A stretch of DNA of 7,542 bases from CAZAEL01 sp964484135 (GCA_964484135.1 CAZAEL010000074.1:1-7542); one strand, 5' to 3'. Shown: positions 1-6,407, counted from the first letter of the stretch. Made by a program: numbers and translations. The notes: generated from the letters alone by a model not told the origin.

Positions 1-50
1 CAGGTGATGGGGTCATGCCAAATGGATGGCGCGTTAAACAAAAAATGGGA

Positions 51-1529
51 TCAACAAACGGCCGCATGGGACTTTTTCCTCCCCACCTTTTTCAAAATCT
101 TGGCGGCGACCAAATCGGCGGTCAGGTCAATGCCCTGGGACCCGGTGACGCGGGCCTGGTAAAACCCCGCCTGTTCGGGGTACGCGGAGAGCAAAACCTC
201 GCCGTCCACCTCCGGGGCCTGGTGGCCGGCCCGCGCCGTCCATCGGCCCGCCGCGTCCTGTTCCACCAGCACCGGGATCTCCTTGCCCAGGCGGGCCCGG
301 GCTTTCTTCTCCATGACCCGGGACTGGGCCTCCAGGAGCCGGTGGAACCGTTCCCGGGCGGCCGCCGCGGGCACCTGATCGGAAAACCTATCGGAAGGGG
401 GGCGGGGCTCCGCGGAATAGGGGAAGACGCCCACGTGCTCGAAATACCCGGCCTCCACCGTCTCCAGAACGCGGCGGAAATGTTGTTCGGTCTCGCCGGG
501 GAAGCCCACGATGAAGGTGGTGCGGAGCGCCAGACGGGGCACGCGGGCCCGGAGGCGGTCCAGCAAATCGCGGGTCGGCTTTTCCCCCCAGTCCCGCTTC
601 ATGGCCTTCAAGACCGGGTCCGCCATGTGCTGGAGCGGCATGTCCAGGTACCCGCAGAGCTTTTCCTCCTCCGCCAGGAGCCGGATGAGTTCGTCGTCCA
701 CCTCGGACGGATAGCTGTACAGGAGCCTGAGCCAGCGGAGGTCGTCCCAGGCCAGGAACCCTTTGAGCAAATCCGCGAGCCCGATGCGGGGGGACCCCAC
801 CATCTGCCTCGACTGCGCAGCAGGCGTTCCGCCTGCAGGCAGGTGGTGGGGTGACAGGTCGCGGCCGTAGTCCGTGGTGTCCTGGGAGATGAGCACGATC
901 TCGCGGACGCCGCGGTCCACCAGGCCGCGGGCCTCCTGCCGGATCTCCTCCGGCGCGCGGCTCTTGAGGTTGCCGCGGAGCTGGGGGATGACGCAGAAGG
1001 CGCAACGGTGGTTGCAGCCCTCGGACACGCGCAAATAGGCGGAAAGCTGGTGGCGGCGGAGGGGCCGGGGCTGGGCCGGGTCGTGGTAGCCGCCGGGGAA
1101 AGCGTGCCGAGTTCCGAGTGCCGAGTGCCGGGTTTTAAGCCCGGACGAATCCTGCGTTTTCCCCTCACTTGAAACGCGGAACGTGGAACTTGGAAATTTT
1201 GACATCACTTCCGGCAGCTTGGAAAACTCGCCCGTGCCCAGGAGCGCGTCCACGCCGGAAGGCCTTTTTTCCCCCACGTATTGGGCGAAGCACCCGGTCA
1301 TGACCAGGAAGGCGCGGGGCGCGGCCTTGCGCAGGTCCGCCACGGTCCGGAGCGCCTCCTGCCGCGCCGCCTCCAGGAACCCGCAGGTGTGCACTATAAG
1401 CACGGAGGCGTTGGGGATGTCCGACGTGATGTCCCAGCCCAGGGCCGCCAGGCGGGAGGACATGGTCTCCGCCTCCACCTGGTTCTTGGCGCAGCCAAGG
1501 ACCACGAAGGAGGCCCGTCCCCGGGTCAC
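51..1529 (-). CDS. rimO: Ribosomal protein S12 methylthiotransferase RimO, with two in-frame insertions
   Basis: RimO is a radical-SAM enzyme that adds a methylthio group to an Asp of ribosomal protein S12, using two 4Fe-4S clusters. The N-terminal UPF0004 domain has the cluster cysteines Cys13 (LGCAKN), Cys49 (HTCGF) and Cys80 (TGCFAQ). The radical-SAM cluster motif is EGCNHRCAFC with Cys172, Cys176 and Cys179. FIVGFPGETEQHF follows in the barrel. The C-terminal TRAM domain contains ARAGHQAPEVDGEV; the APEVDG motif favours RimO over MiaB. The protein has 492 residues against about 440 usual. Residues about 113-143, between the UPF0004 and radical-SAM domains, come from a 7-base repeat element. 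Residues 227-246, after ISQDTTDYGRDL, come from a palindromic element. All cluster and domain motifs remain, so I expect an active enzyme. The GTG at 1529 is the last start before Cys13. The frame stays open upstream through rodZ, but that part is a shadow. Confidence 0.94.
   Translation of the reverse strand: MTRGRASFVVLGCAKNQVEAETMSSRLAALGWDITSDIPNASVLIVHTCGFLEAARQEALRTVADLRKAAPRAFLVMTGCFAQYVGEKRPSGVDALLGTGEFSKLPEVMSKFPSSTFRVSSEGKTQDSSGLKTRHSALGTRHAFPGGYHDPAQPRPLRRHQLSAYLRVSEGCNHRCAFCVIPQLRGNLKSRAPEEIRQEARGLVDRGVREIVLISQDTTDYGRDLSPHHLPAGGTPAAQSRQMVGSPRIGLADLLKGFLAWDDLRWLRLLYSYPSEVDDELIRLLAEEEKLCGYLDMPLQHMADPVLKAMKRDWGEKPTRDLLDRLRARVPRLALRTTFIVGFPGETEQHFRRVLETVEAGYFEHVGVFPYSAEPRPPSDRFSDQVPAAAARERFHRLLEAQSRVMEKKARARLGKEIPVLVEQDAAGRWTARAGHQAPEVDGEVLLSAYPEQAGFYQARVTGSQGIDLTADLVAAKILKKVGRKKSHAAVC
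794..852 (-). repeat. Palindromic element inserted in frame in rimO (copy 1)
   Basis: Arms ACCCCACCATCTGCCT (794-809) and AGGCAGGTGGTGGGGT (837-852) are reverse complements with one mismatch in 16. The 27-base centre ends in a nested 7-bp hairpin, GCAGGCG TTC CGCCTGC (820-836). The outer edges carry similar pentamers, GGGAC (791-795) and GTGAC (851-855), spaced 60 bases apart, i.e. exactly 20 codons. On the rimO strand this yields residues 227-246 (HHLPAGGTPAAQSRQMVGS and a proline), which RimO proteins normally lack. Confidence 0.85.
1105..1195 (-). repeat. Inverted arrays of a 7-base repeat inside rimO
   Basis: On the plus strand, 1105-1132 is four tandem heptamers of the type TKCCGAG (TGCCGAG, TTCCGAG, TGCCGAG, then TGCCG followed by GG). 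At 1168-1195 are four heptamers of the type CNNGRAA (CTTGAAA, CGCGGAA, CGTGGAA, CTTGGAA). The second unit is the reverse complement of a TTCCNNG form of the first, so the arrays face each other and can fold back on one another. Between them lies a small hairpin, CCGGGTTTTAAGCCCGG, at 1128-1144. The stretch is visibly richer in A+T than the surrounding gene and encodes Ser/Thr-rich sequence not typical of RimO. Confidence 0.8.
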
Positions 1530-1592
1530 CCCGCCACCCGGCTGCCCACCGACGGCGGGCCCGTTCGGGCCCGAGCCAGGTGGCGGGGTCAC
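1524..1592 (-). repeat. Palindromic element filling the rodZ-rimO gap (copy 2)
   Basis: Arms ACCCCGCCACCCGGCT (1528-1543) and AGCCAGGTGGCGGGGT (1574-1589) are reverse complements with one mismatch in 16. The 30-base centre contains a nested GC-rich hairpin, CGGGCCCG TT CGGGCCCG, at 1556-1573. The sequence GGGTCAC occurs at both outer edges (1523-1529 and 1586-1592). These copies overlap the ends of the arms, so the exact element ends are ambiguous. The element is the same family as the one at 794-852. It carries the rodZ TGA in one arm and two bases of the rimO GTG in the other. Confidence 0.85.
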
Positions 1593-2512
1593 GGCGCGGA
1601 AATCCCCGTGGCCGACGGCTGGAGATCGGTTTTTGCGGGCGCGGGGACCGGCTTCGGCGCGGCCGGTTTGGCCGGGACAAGGGGAGACGCCGCGGGGGCC
1701 GCGGCCGAGGGCTGAAGGGGCGGTTTGACCGGGGCGACCACCGGCGGTTTGGGCGCCCTGGGTTTGGGCGCGGGAGGCGGCGGGGCCGGGGCCGCCGGAG
1801 CCGGGGGGGCCTCTTCGGCCATGTCCGGGGTCCAAAGGAACTCCGTTCCGGACAGGACCAGCGGCTTCCCGTTGGCCGTGGCCTCCACCAGGTCCGGGTT
1901 GGAAGCCTGGACGCGGAAACGGGACTGCGCCGGCCAGGACTTGGACATGCCCGCGCGGAGGGACCCTTCGAACGAAACGTGATCGTCCACCCACACGCGG
2001 AGCCAGACCGTGTCCTTGACCCGCACTTGGAACTGCTTGGGGATCTCCCCCGGGTCCCTGACCACGGGCGAAGCCGCATGCCGCTGAAGGGACAACCCCT
2101 TCGGCGACAGGTGGCTCAATTTGGTCTTGGACACGAAAAAGAGGGCCAGCACCAGGGCCAGAAGCCCCAGGACAAAAGCCTTGGGCGTGAACGCGAAGGG
2201 GGCCGGCTTGGCCTCCGCCGCCGATTCGTCCGAAGAGCGCCGCAGGAAGGCGGGCTTCTCCGTTCTTCCGGCCTCTTCCCGAAAGCGGGAGATGAGCGCC
2301 GCCCCGTCCAGCCCCAGCGCGATGGCGTACTGGCGCAGGAACCCTTCCAGGTAAACGCGCGCGGGGAACTCGTCCCACCGTTCTTCCTCCAGGGCCTTGA
2401 GATAACGCTGGTGGATGTGGGTCTCCCGGCTCAGGAACTCCAGGGTCAGGTCCCTTTGCCGGCGGCGGGTGCGCAGCGCTTCCCCCACGCCGAGGGTCGG
2501 TGAAACGTTCAT
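1589..2512 (-). CDS. rodZ: RodZ-like cell-shape protein (HTH_25, one membrane helix, DUF4115)
   Basis: RodZ-type proteins span the inner membrane once and link MreB filaments to the wall-elongation machinery. The protein has 307 residues. Residues about 8-75 form a cytoplasmic helix-turn-helix domain of the HTH_25 type (VGEALRTRRRQRDLTLEFLS, then ARVYLEGFLRQYAIALGLD). Residues 86-111 are a short basic/acidic linker. One hydrophobic helix covers 112-127 (AFVLGLLALVLALFFV), followed by Lys residues. Residues about 161-230 look like the periplasmic DUF4115 beta domain (VWLRVWVDDHVSFEGSL). The last 75 residues are almost entirely Pro, Ala and Lys. In E. coli RodZ the Pro-rich part precedes the beta domain; here the long one is at the C-terminus. 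The ATG has TGAGG 8 bases upstream, overlapping the lolA stop. The TGA stop lies in the left arm of the 1528-1589 palindromic element, so the last residues could have been altered by that insertion. Whether MreB is the partner is inferred from the family. Confidence 0.85.
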   Translation of the reverse strand: MNVSPTLGVGEALRTRRRQRDLTLEFLSRETHIHQRYLKALEEERWDEFPARVYLEGFLRQYAIALGLDGAALISRFREEAGRTEKPAFLRRSSDESAAEAKPAPFAFTPKAFVLGLLALVLALFFVSKTKLSHLSPKGLSLQRHAASPVVRDPGEIPKQFQVRVKDTVWLRVWVDDHVSFEGSLRAGMSKSWPAQSRFRVQASNPDLVEATANGKPLVLSGTEFLWTPDMAEEAPPAPAAPAPPPPAPKPRAPKPPVVAPVKPPLQPSAAAPAASPLVPAKPAAPKPVPAPAKTDLQPSATGISAP

Positions 2513-2522
2513 GGGATGGGCC

Positions 2523-3221
2523 TCATTTCGTCGGGGAAGAGGGGGCGCCCAGGACCTCCGCGCCCTCCGGGGCCTCGAAGACGAACAGGTCGTCGGCCAG
2601 GTCCGGGTTGACGCGGGTCTTGGCGATCTCCGTCACGGTTTTCACGCTCTCCGAGTCCAGCTCGGTCCGAAAAGGGATGCCGGTGGTCCCGTCCACCCAG
2701 AGACGGAAGGTGTAGGGCCAGGGGCCGGGCCGGCGGGGCGAGAGCCTCAGGACCGCGCCTTCTCCGCCGGGCGCGCGGACCTTTTTCTCCAAAACCATGT
2801 CGTATTTCTCCCGCAGGCCCGCGGTGTCCGTGCCGAAGGGCATGAGCCCCTGGGGAAACCCCGCGGAACGGGTCCAGTTGTCCCAGCGGTCCGTCACCAC
2901 CTGGTTCTGCGCCGGGTTGTAGAACCACAGGGTCTCGCCGTCCGACACCACGGTCTGGGGGTGGGGCGACTTGTGCTCCACGCGGAACTTGGACGGCTTG
3001 CGGAAGAGGGCGGTGCCGCGGATGGTTTCCTTCTGGCCGGTCACGGTCAGGACCGCGGTCTGGGTGAACTGGAAGCTCAGGGACTGCAGTTCCTTGTCGG
3101 CCTTTTCCATGCGGGACAGGAACGCCTCCAGTTCGGAGACGGGGGCCGCCCATCCGGCGGCGGAGACGGCCAAGAGCCCGAAGGCGCCGATGAGGCGGTT
3201 GATCGCCGGATTTCCCGCCAC
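2523..3221 (-). CDS. lolA: Outer-membrane lipoprotein carrier protein LolA
   Basis: LolA is a periplasmic chaperone that takes lipoproteins released by the LolCDE ABC transporter and carries them to the outer membrane. The protein has 232 residues, slightly longer than typical mature LolA plus signal. Residues 1-25 form a signal peptide: a short N-region with one Arg, a hydrophobic core around 10-22, and a likely cut after Ala25 (GWA/AP). The mature part begins with a helix and then the family pattern LQSLSFQFTQTAVL, followed by RGTALFRKPSKFRVEH and VVSDGETLWFYNPAQNQV, which are classic LolA strands; FRLWVDGTTGIPFRTEL lies near the end. No lipobox cysteine follows the signal peptide, so the protein should be soluble. 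The GTG start is supported by a strong ribosome binding site within the end of ftsK. rodZ starts 10 bases after the TGA stop. The ftsK-lolA pairing occurs in several diderm lineages. Confidence 0.92.
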   Translation of the reverse strand: MAGNPAINRLIGAFGLLAVSAAGWAAPVSELEAFLSRMEKADKELQSLSFQFTQTAVLTVTGQKETIRGTALFRKPSKFRVEHKSPHPQTVVSDGETLWFYNPAQNQVVTDRWDNWTRSAGFPQGLMPFGTDTAGLREKYDMVLEKKVRAPGGEGAVLRLSPRRPGPWPYTFRLWVDGTTGIPFRTELDSESVKTVTEIAKTRVNPDLADDLFVFEAPEGAEVLGAPSSPTK

Positions 3222-5492
3222 TTATTCCTCCCCCCCGTCGCCCGCGGCCCGGAGGTGGTCCTCGATCTTGTCGAAATAGATCTCCCAGCGGTTGGTGCCT
3301 TCGGGCTTGTGGATGAAGCCGCGCACCTCAAGCAACGAGAGGACGTTGGTGGCGCGGGCCGAGGAGCCGAAATGGGCCTTGAGCAGGTCCTGGGAGACGC
3401 GGCGGCGCTCCTGGATGAGCCGCAGGGCCGCGATCAGCTCGTTGTGCGTCTCCGCGTCCTCCTGTTCCGCCTCGGCCGCCGCGATCTTGGCGAAGATGTC
3501 CTCGTACTGGGGCCGGGCCTGTTTGCGGGTGTACCCCACCACCGCCTCCACCTCTTTTTCGGAGACGTACGCGCCCTGCAGCCGGATGGGCGCGGGCGCG
3601 CCCGCGGGCAGGAACAGCATGTCGCCGGAGCCCACCAGGGACTCGGCGCCGATGGTGTCCAGGATCACTCGGGAATCGATCTGCGACGCCACGCGCAGAG
3701 CCAGGCGCGCGGGCAGGTTGGCCTTGATGACGCCCGTGATCACGTCCACGGACGGCCGCTGGGTGGCCAGCACCAGGTGGATGCCCACGGCGCGGGCCAT
3801 CTGGGCCAGCCGCTGGATGGCGTCCTCCACCTCGCGGGTGGCGACCAGCATCAGGTCGGCCAGCTCATCGATGATGACCACGATGTAATACTCGGGGGGC
3901 AGGCCCGCGGCCGCGCGCTTCTCGTTGAAGCCCTCGATGTTGCGGACGTTGGCCTTGGCGAACACCTCGTACCGGTGCTCCATCACCTTGACCAGGCGGG
4001 CCAGGGCCTTGGCCGCCTCCTTGGGCTGGGTGATGACCTGGGCCGCCTCCGGGCCCGTGCGCGGGTCATAGATGTGGGGCAGGCCGTCGTACGTGGGCAG
4101 CTCCAGGCGCTTGGGGTCGATCAGGAGGAACTTCACCCGGTCCGGGGAGGCCTTGAAAAGGATCGACATGATGAGCGAGTGGATGGCCACGGACTTGCCC
4201 GCGCCCGTGGCGCCGGCCACGAGCAGGTGGGGCATGGGGGCCAGGTCCGTGACGTAGGGCTCGCCCGAGGCGGTCTTGCCCAGGGCCACGGTCAAAAGCG
4301 AGCGGCTGTTCTGGAAGCCCGGGGCGGAGAGGATCTCCTTGAGCGTCACGGCCACGGACTGGGGGTTGGGAATCTCCACGCCCACCGCCCCCTTGCCGGG
4401 GATGGGGGCCAGGACCCGCACGCGCGTGGCCTTCATGGCCAGGGCGATGTCGTCGGCCAGGTTTACGATGGAGCTGATCTTGACGCCGGGCGCGGGCTCC
4501 AAATCGTACCGCGTGATGACCGGACCGGGGTGGATGTCCGTGGCCCGGGCCGTCACGCCGAAGTTGGCCAGGGTCTGCTCCAGGAGCTGGGCCTTGGCCA
4601 CCAATTCCTTTTCCGACTGCTGGGCCGCCTGGGCCTTGGGGTCGCTCAAAAGCTCCAGAGGCGGGAGCTGGTAGGGAACCGGGGCCGGAGCCGGGGCGGC
4701 GGCTTCCGCGCCCTTGTCCCCGGAGGGCGCCGCGGGCTTCTCTTCCCTGGCCCGGCGTTCCTTGACCACGGGTTTCTCGCCGTTGGACGGGGCCTGGACC
4801 GGAGCGGCCGGCAGGGACGTGGACGAAGGAGAGGCTTCCGCCTTGGCGGCCGCGGGGAGGGACACCTTGGGCGGGCGGAGCGGTTCGGCGGGCGCCGGGG
4901 CCAGGGGCCGGGGCTTGACCACGGGCGGCGCGGCCGGCTTGCGGGCCGCGGCTTTCTGCCGGGCCTGCCGCCACTCCTCCAGGTCCTGGCGCAGGCGGGC
5001 CGCGGTCTTTTCAAACACCTCCACCGGAGACAGGCGCAAAAGGCCGCAAACGGTCAGGGCCAAACCCGCCAGGGACACCATCCAGGCGCCGGGCGTCCCG
5101 AACAGCCGGGAAAAGAACGCGGCGACGGAAAGCCCCAGGGCCCCGCCGTGGTTCGCGCCCAGCGCCGCCTGGCTGAAGAGGGTGATGAGGGCCCCGGACA
5201 GCCCGAACCACAGGGCCCAGAAAAGGAGGCGGAGGGAAGCCTGGGGCCAGGGCTTGGACATGGCCACGCGGTAGCCGAGATAGGAGAGCCAGAGCGGGAA
5301 GACGAAGCGGTTCCAACCGAAGGCCCAGGCCAGGCCGCCCTTGATGTACCGGCCCCACAGCCCCGCGGGGAAGAGCACGCAATAGAACGCCAGCGCCCCG
5401 AGCGTGATCAGCAGGACGCCGGACAGCTCCCGGCGGCGGCGGTTCTGTTTCTGGGTCCGGGACGAAGCCCGGAAATAAATGTTCATGTCCAA
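3222..5492 (-). CDS. ftsK: DNA translocase FtsK/SpoIIIE
   Basis: FtsK is a membrane-anchored hexameric ATPase that pumps chromosomal DNA through the closing septum and helps resolve chromosome dimers. The protein has 756 residues, like the shorter FtsK/SpoIIIE forms. Residues about 22-155 hold four membrane segments. Residues about 160-274 are a Pro/Ala/Lys-rich linker. An alpha domain with GVTARATDIHPGPVITRYDLEPAPG patterns spans about 280-380. The motor carries Walker A GATGAGKS (427-434, Lys433) and Walker B IVVIIDE (Asp542, Glu543), followed by the strongly conserved LVLATQRPSVDVITGVIKAN. The C-terminal region from about His683 is a winged-helix gamma domain of the kind that reads polar DNA motifs (KOPS/SRS), although its sequence is divergent. 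Its TAA stop is directly followed by the lolA GTG, so the two are surely cotranscribed. The protein ends in acidic GDGGEE, and those codons also form the lolA ribosome binding site. Confidence 0.97.
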   Translation of the reverse strand: MDMNIYFRASSRTQKQNRRRRELSGVLLITLGALAFYCVLFPAGLWGRYIKGGLAWAFGWNRFVFPLWLSYLGYRVAMSKPWPQASLRLLFWALWFGLSGALITLFSQAALGANHGGALGLSVAAFFSRLFGTPGAWMVSLAGLALTVCGLLRLSPVEVFEKTAARLRQDLEEWRQARQKAAARKPAAPPVVKPRPLAPAPAEPLRPPKVSLPAAAKAEASPSSTSLPAAPVQAPSNGEKPVVKERRAREEKPAAPSGDKGAEAAAPAPAPVPYQLPPLELLSDPKAQAAQQSEKELVAKAQLLEQTLANFGVTARATDIHPGPVITRYDLEPAPGVKISSIVNLADDIALAMKATRVRVLAPIPGKGAVGVEIPNPQSVAVTLKEILSAPGFQNSRSLLTVALGKTASGEPYVTDLAPMPHLLVAGATGAGKSVAIHSLIMSILFKASPDRVKFLLIDPKRLELPTYDGLPHIYDPRTGPEAAQVITQPKEAAKALARLVKVMEHRYEVFAKANVRNIEGFNEKRAAAGLPPEYYIVVIIDELADLMLVATREVEDAIQRLAQMARAVGIHLVLATQRPSVDVITGVIKANLPARLALRVASQIDSRVILDTIGAESLVGSGDMLFLPAGAPAPIRLQGAYVSEKEVEAVVGYTRKQARPQYEDIFAKIAAAEAEQEDAETHNELIAALRLIQERRRVSQDLLKAHFGSSARATNVLSLLEVRGFIHKPEGTNRWEIYFDKIEDHLRAAGDGGEE
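3227..3232 (-). promoter_or_regulatory. Ribosome binding site for lolA inside the ftsK 3' end
   Basis: GGGAGG on the minus strand ends 5 bases before the lolA GTG at 3221 and is made by the last Gly-Gly-Glu-Glu codons of ftsK. It supports the GTG start immediately after the ftsK stop. Confidence 0.75.
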
Positions 5493-5621
5493 GATGGAAG
5501 GACCTCCCTCGCGGTTGCGTTCATGGTGCGGAAAAATTCTTGAGCGTCATTTTAGCAATTCGGAAGGAAACGCGCCACGCGGGGAAGGCGGTCCGCCCGC
5601 GGAAATGGCCCGCCGACGGCC
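5493..5621 (-). promoter_or_regulatory. uppP-ftsK gap with a candidate ftsK promoter
   Basis: This is the longest non-coding gap in the window (129 bases). It contains an A+T-rich island at about 5532-5562 that stands out against the G+C-rich surroundings. On the minus strand a TAAAAT hexamer (5554-5549), one base from the sigma-70 -10 consensus, lies about 55-60 bases before the ftsK start. No good -35 is seen at 16-18 bases upstream (TGGCGC at 5577-5572 is poor). I see no clear intrinsic terminator for uppP. A promoter here is an inference from position and composition. Confidence 0.35.
5503..5510 (-). promoter_or_regulatory. Ribosome binding site for ftsK
   Basis: GAGGGAGG on the minus strand lies 10 bases before the TTG at 5492 and 16 bases before the ATG at 5486. 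The spacing favours TTG, giving two extra residues. The ATG remains possible, because spacing is the only discriminator. Confidence 0.5.
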
Positions 5622-6407
5622 TTACCGCGTCAAGGCCCAGGTCCCGGCCAGGGCGCAATAGACCGCGAAGGGCCAAAGGCATTTGGCCGAAAGGAACTTC
5701 ATGAGCAGGAAAAGGGAAAGACAGCCCGCCAGGAAGGCGGCGACCACCCCCGGCCCCACCAGGGCCCAGTCCAGCCCCGCCGCGTCGCGGGCGGTCAGGA
5801 GCACGGCCCCGGCCACGGCCGGCGCGGCCATCAAGAAGCTGAAGCGGCCGGCCTCGTCCCACCGCCACCCCAGGATCAGGGCCGTGGCGATGGTGGAGCC
5901 GCTGCGGGACAGGCCGGGCCAGACCGCGGCGCCCTGCACCAACCCCAGGAGGACGGCGTTCCACCAAGGGGCCTGTTCCAGGCCCTTGCCCGATCCCCGG
6001 CGGAGGAACCGTTCCCCCGCGGCCAAAAAAAGGGCCGAGACGAGGAACCCCGTCCCGGCCGCGGAAAAAGACGCCACCAGCCCTTCGATCGTCGGCTTGA
6101 GGGAAAGCCCCACCACGCCCGTGAAAACGGTGGCCACGGCGATGAAACCGATCCGCCGCCGCTCCAGGGCCGCGGCGGGCGACGCCTCGCCGGGCCGGAG
6201 GTGGCGGATCATGTTCCAGAAATCCTTCCAGAAAAAAAGGAGGATGGAGGCCAGGGTGCCGCCGTGAAGGGCCGCGTCCAAGGCCAGGGAGGCCTCGGCG
6301 AGGTTGAGCTTGGCCTGCAGGAGGGTCAGGTGGCCGTCCGAGGAGATGGGCAGGAATTCGGTGACGCCCTGAACCACCCCCAGCAAGACGGCCTGCCCCC
6401 AGGTCAA
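5622..6407 (-). CDS. uppP: Undecaprenyl-diphosphate phosphatase (BacA/UppP family)
   Basis: UppP is an integral membrane enzyme that removes one phosphate from undecaprenyl diphosphate, regenerating the lipid carrier used for peptidoglycan and other surface polymers; its activity also gives bacitracin tolerance. The protein has 261 residues, the usual size. The first signature is residues 13-27, QGVTEFLPISSDGHL, with catalytic-type Glu17 and His26. The second is AVWPGLSRSGSTI in the middle of the protein, containing the conserved Arg. The chain is hydrophobic throughout and should form about 7-8 membrane helices. Compared with the E. coli protein, the first Glu of the EGLTEF motif is Gln13 and the Thr of SSTGH is Asp24; similar variants are known in the family and I do not read them as loss of function. 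The TTG start overlaps the TGA stop of the upstream winged-helix gene. A TAA stop precedes the 129-base gap before ftsK. Confidence 0.95.
   Translation of the reverse strand: MTWGQAVLLGVVQGVTEFLPISSDGHLTLLQAKLNLAEASLALDAALHGGTLASILLFFWKDFWNMIRHLRPGEASPAAALERRRIGFIAVATVFTGVVGLSLKPTIEGLVASFSAAGTGFLVSALFLAAGERFLRRGSGKGLEQAPWWNAVLLGLVQGAAVWPGLSRSGSTIATALILGWRWDEAGRFSFLMAAPAVAGAVLLTARDAAGLDWALVGPGVVAAFLAGCLSLFLLMKFLSAKCLWPFAVYCALAGTWALTR

Noticed and set aside
1..50. Possible start of the next gene downstream of rimO (ATG at 16-14) and a T-run (minus-strand TTTTTTG)
   Set aside because: Only five codons are visible and there is no Shine-Dalgarno sequence. No stable stem precedes the T-run, so I call neither a gene nor a terminator.
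15..854. A 279-codon open frame on the plus strand
   Set aside because: It is antisense to rimO and has no recognisable motif.
1530..2378. Upstream extension of the rimO frame to make a 775-residue protein
   Set aside because: The extra 283 residues overlap rodZ in another frame and look like Pro/Gly/Arg shadow sequence. The conserved RimO start region begins just after the GTG at 1529.
3533..3550. CCCCACCACCGCCT in ftsK resembling an arm of the palindromic family
   Set aside because: No matching second arm lies within 100 bases, and the codons encode the ordinary FtsK sequence (VVGYTR region).
5483..5524. A 13-codon upstream frame (starts MNATAREVLP) whose TGA overlaps the ATG at 5486 of ftsK
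   Set aside because: There is no ribosome binding site and it is short enough to arise by chance. A leader peptide would need conservation in relatives.
2415..5543. A 1042-codon open frame on the plus strand
   Set aside because: It runs antisense across rodZ, lolA and ftsK, all of which have clear family motifs. Its product is low-complexity Gly/Arg/Gln/His-rich with no recognisable domain. Long antisense open frames are expected in DNA this G+C-rich.
5590..5621. GC-rich partial dyads after the uppP stop as a terminator
   Set aside because: The possible stems are short (4-5 bp) and no T-run follows, so a terminator is not supported.
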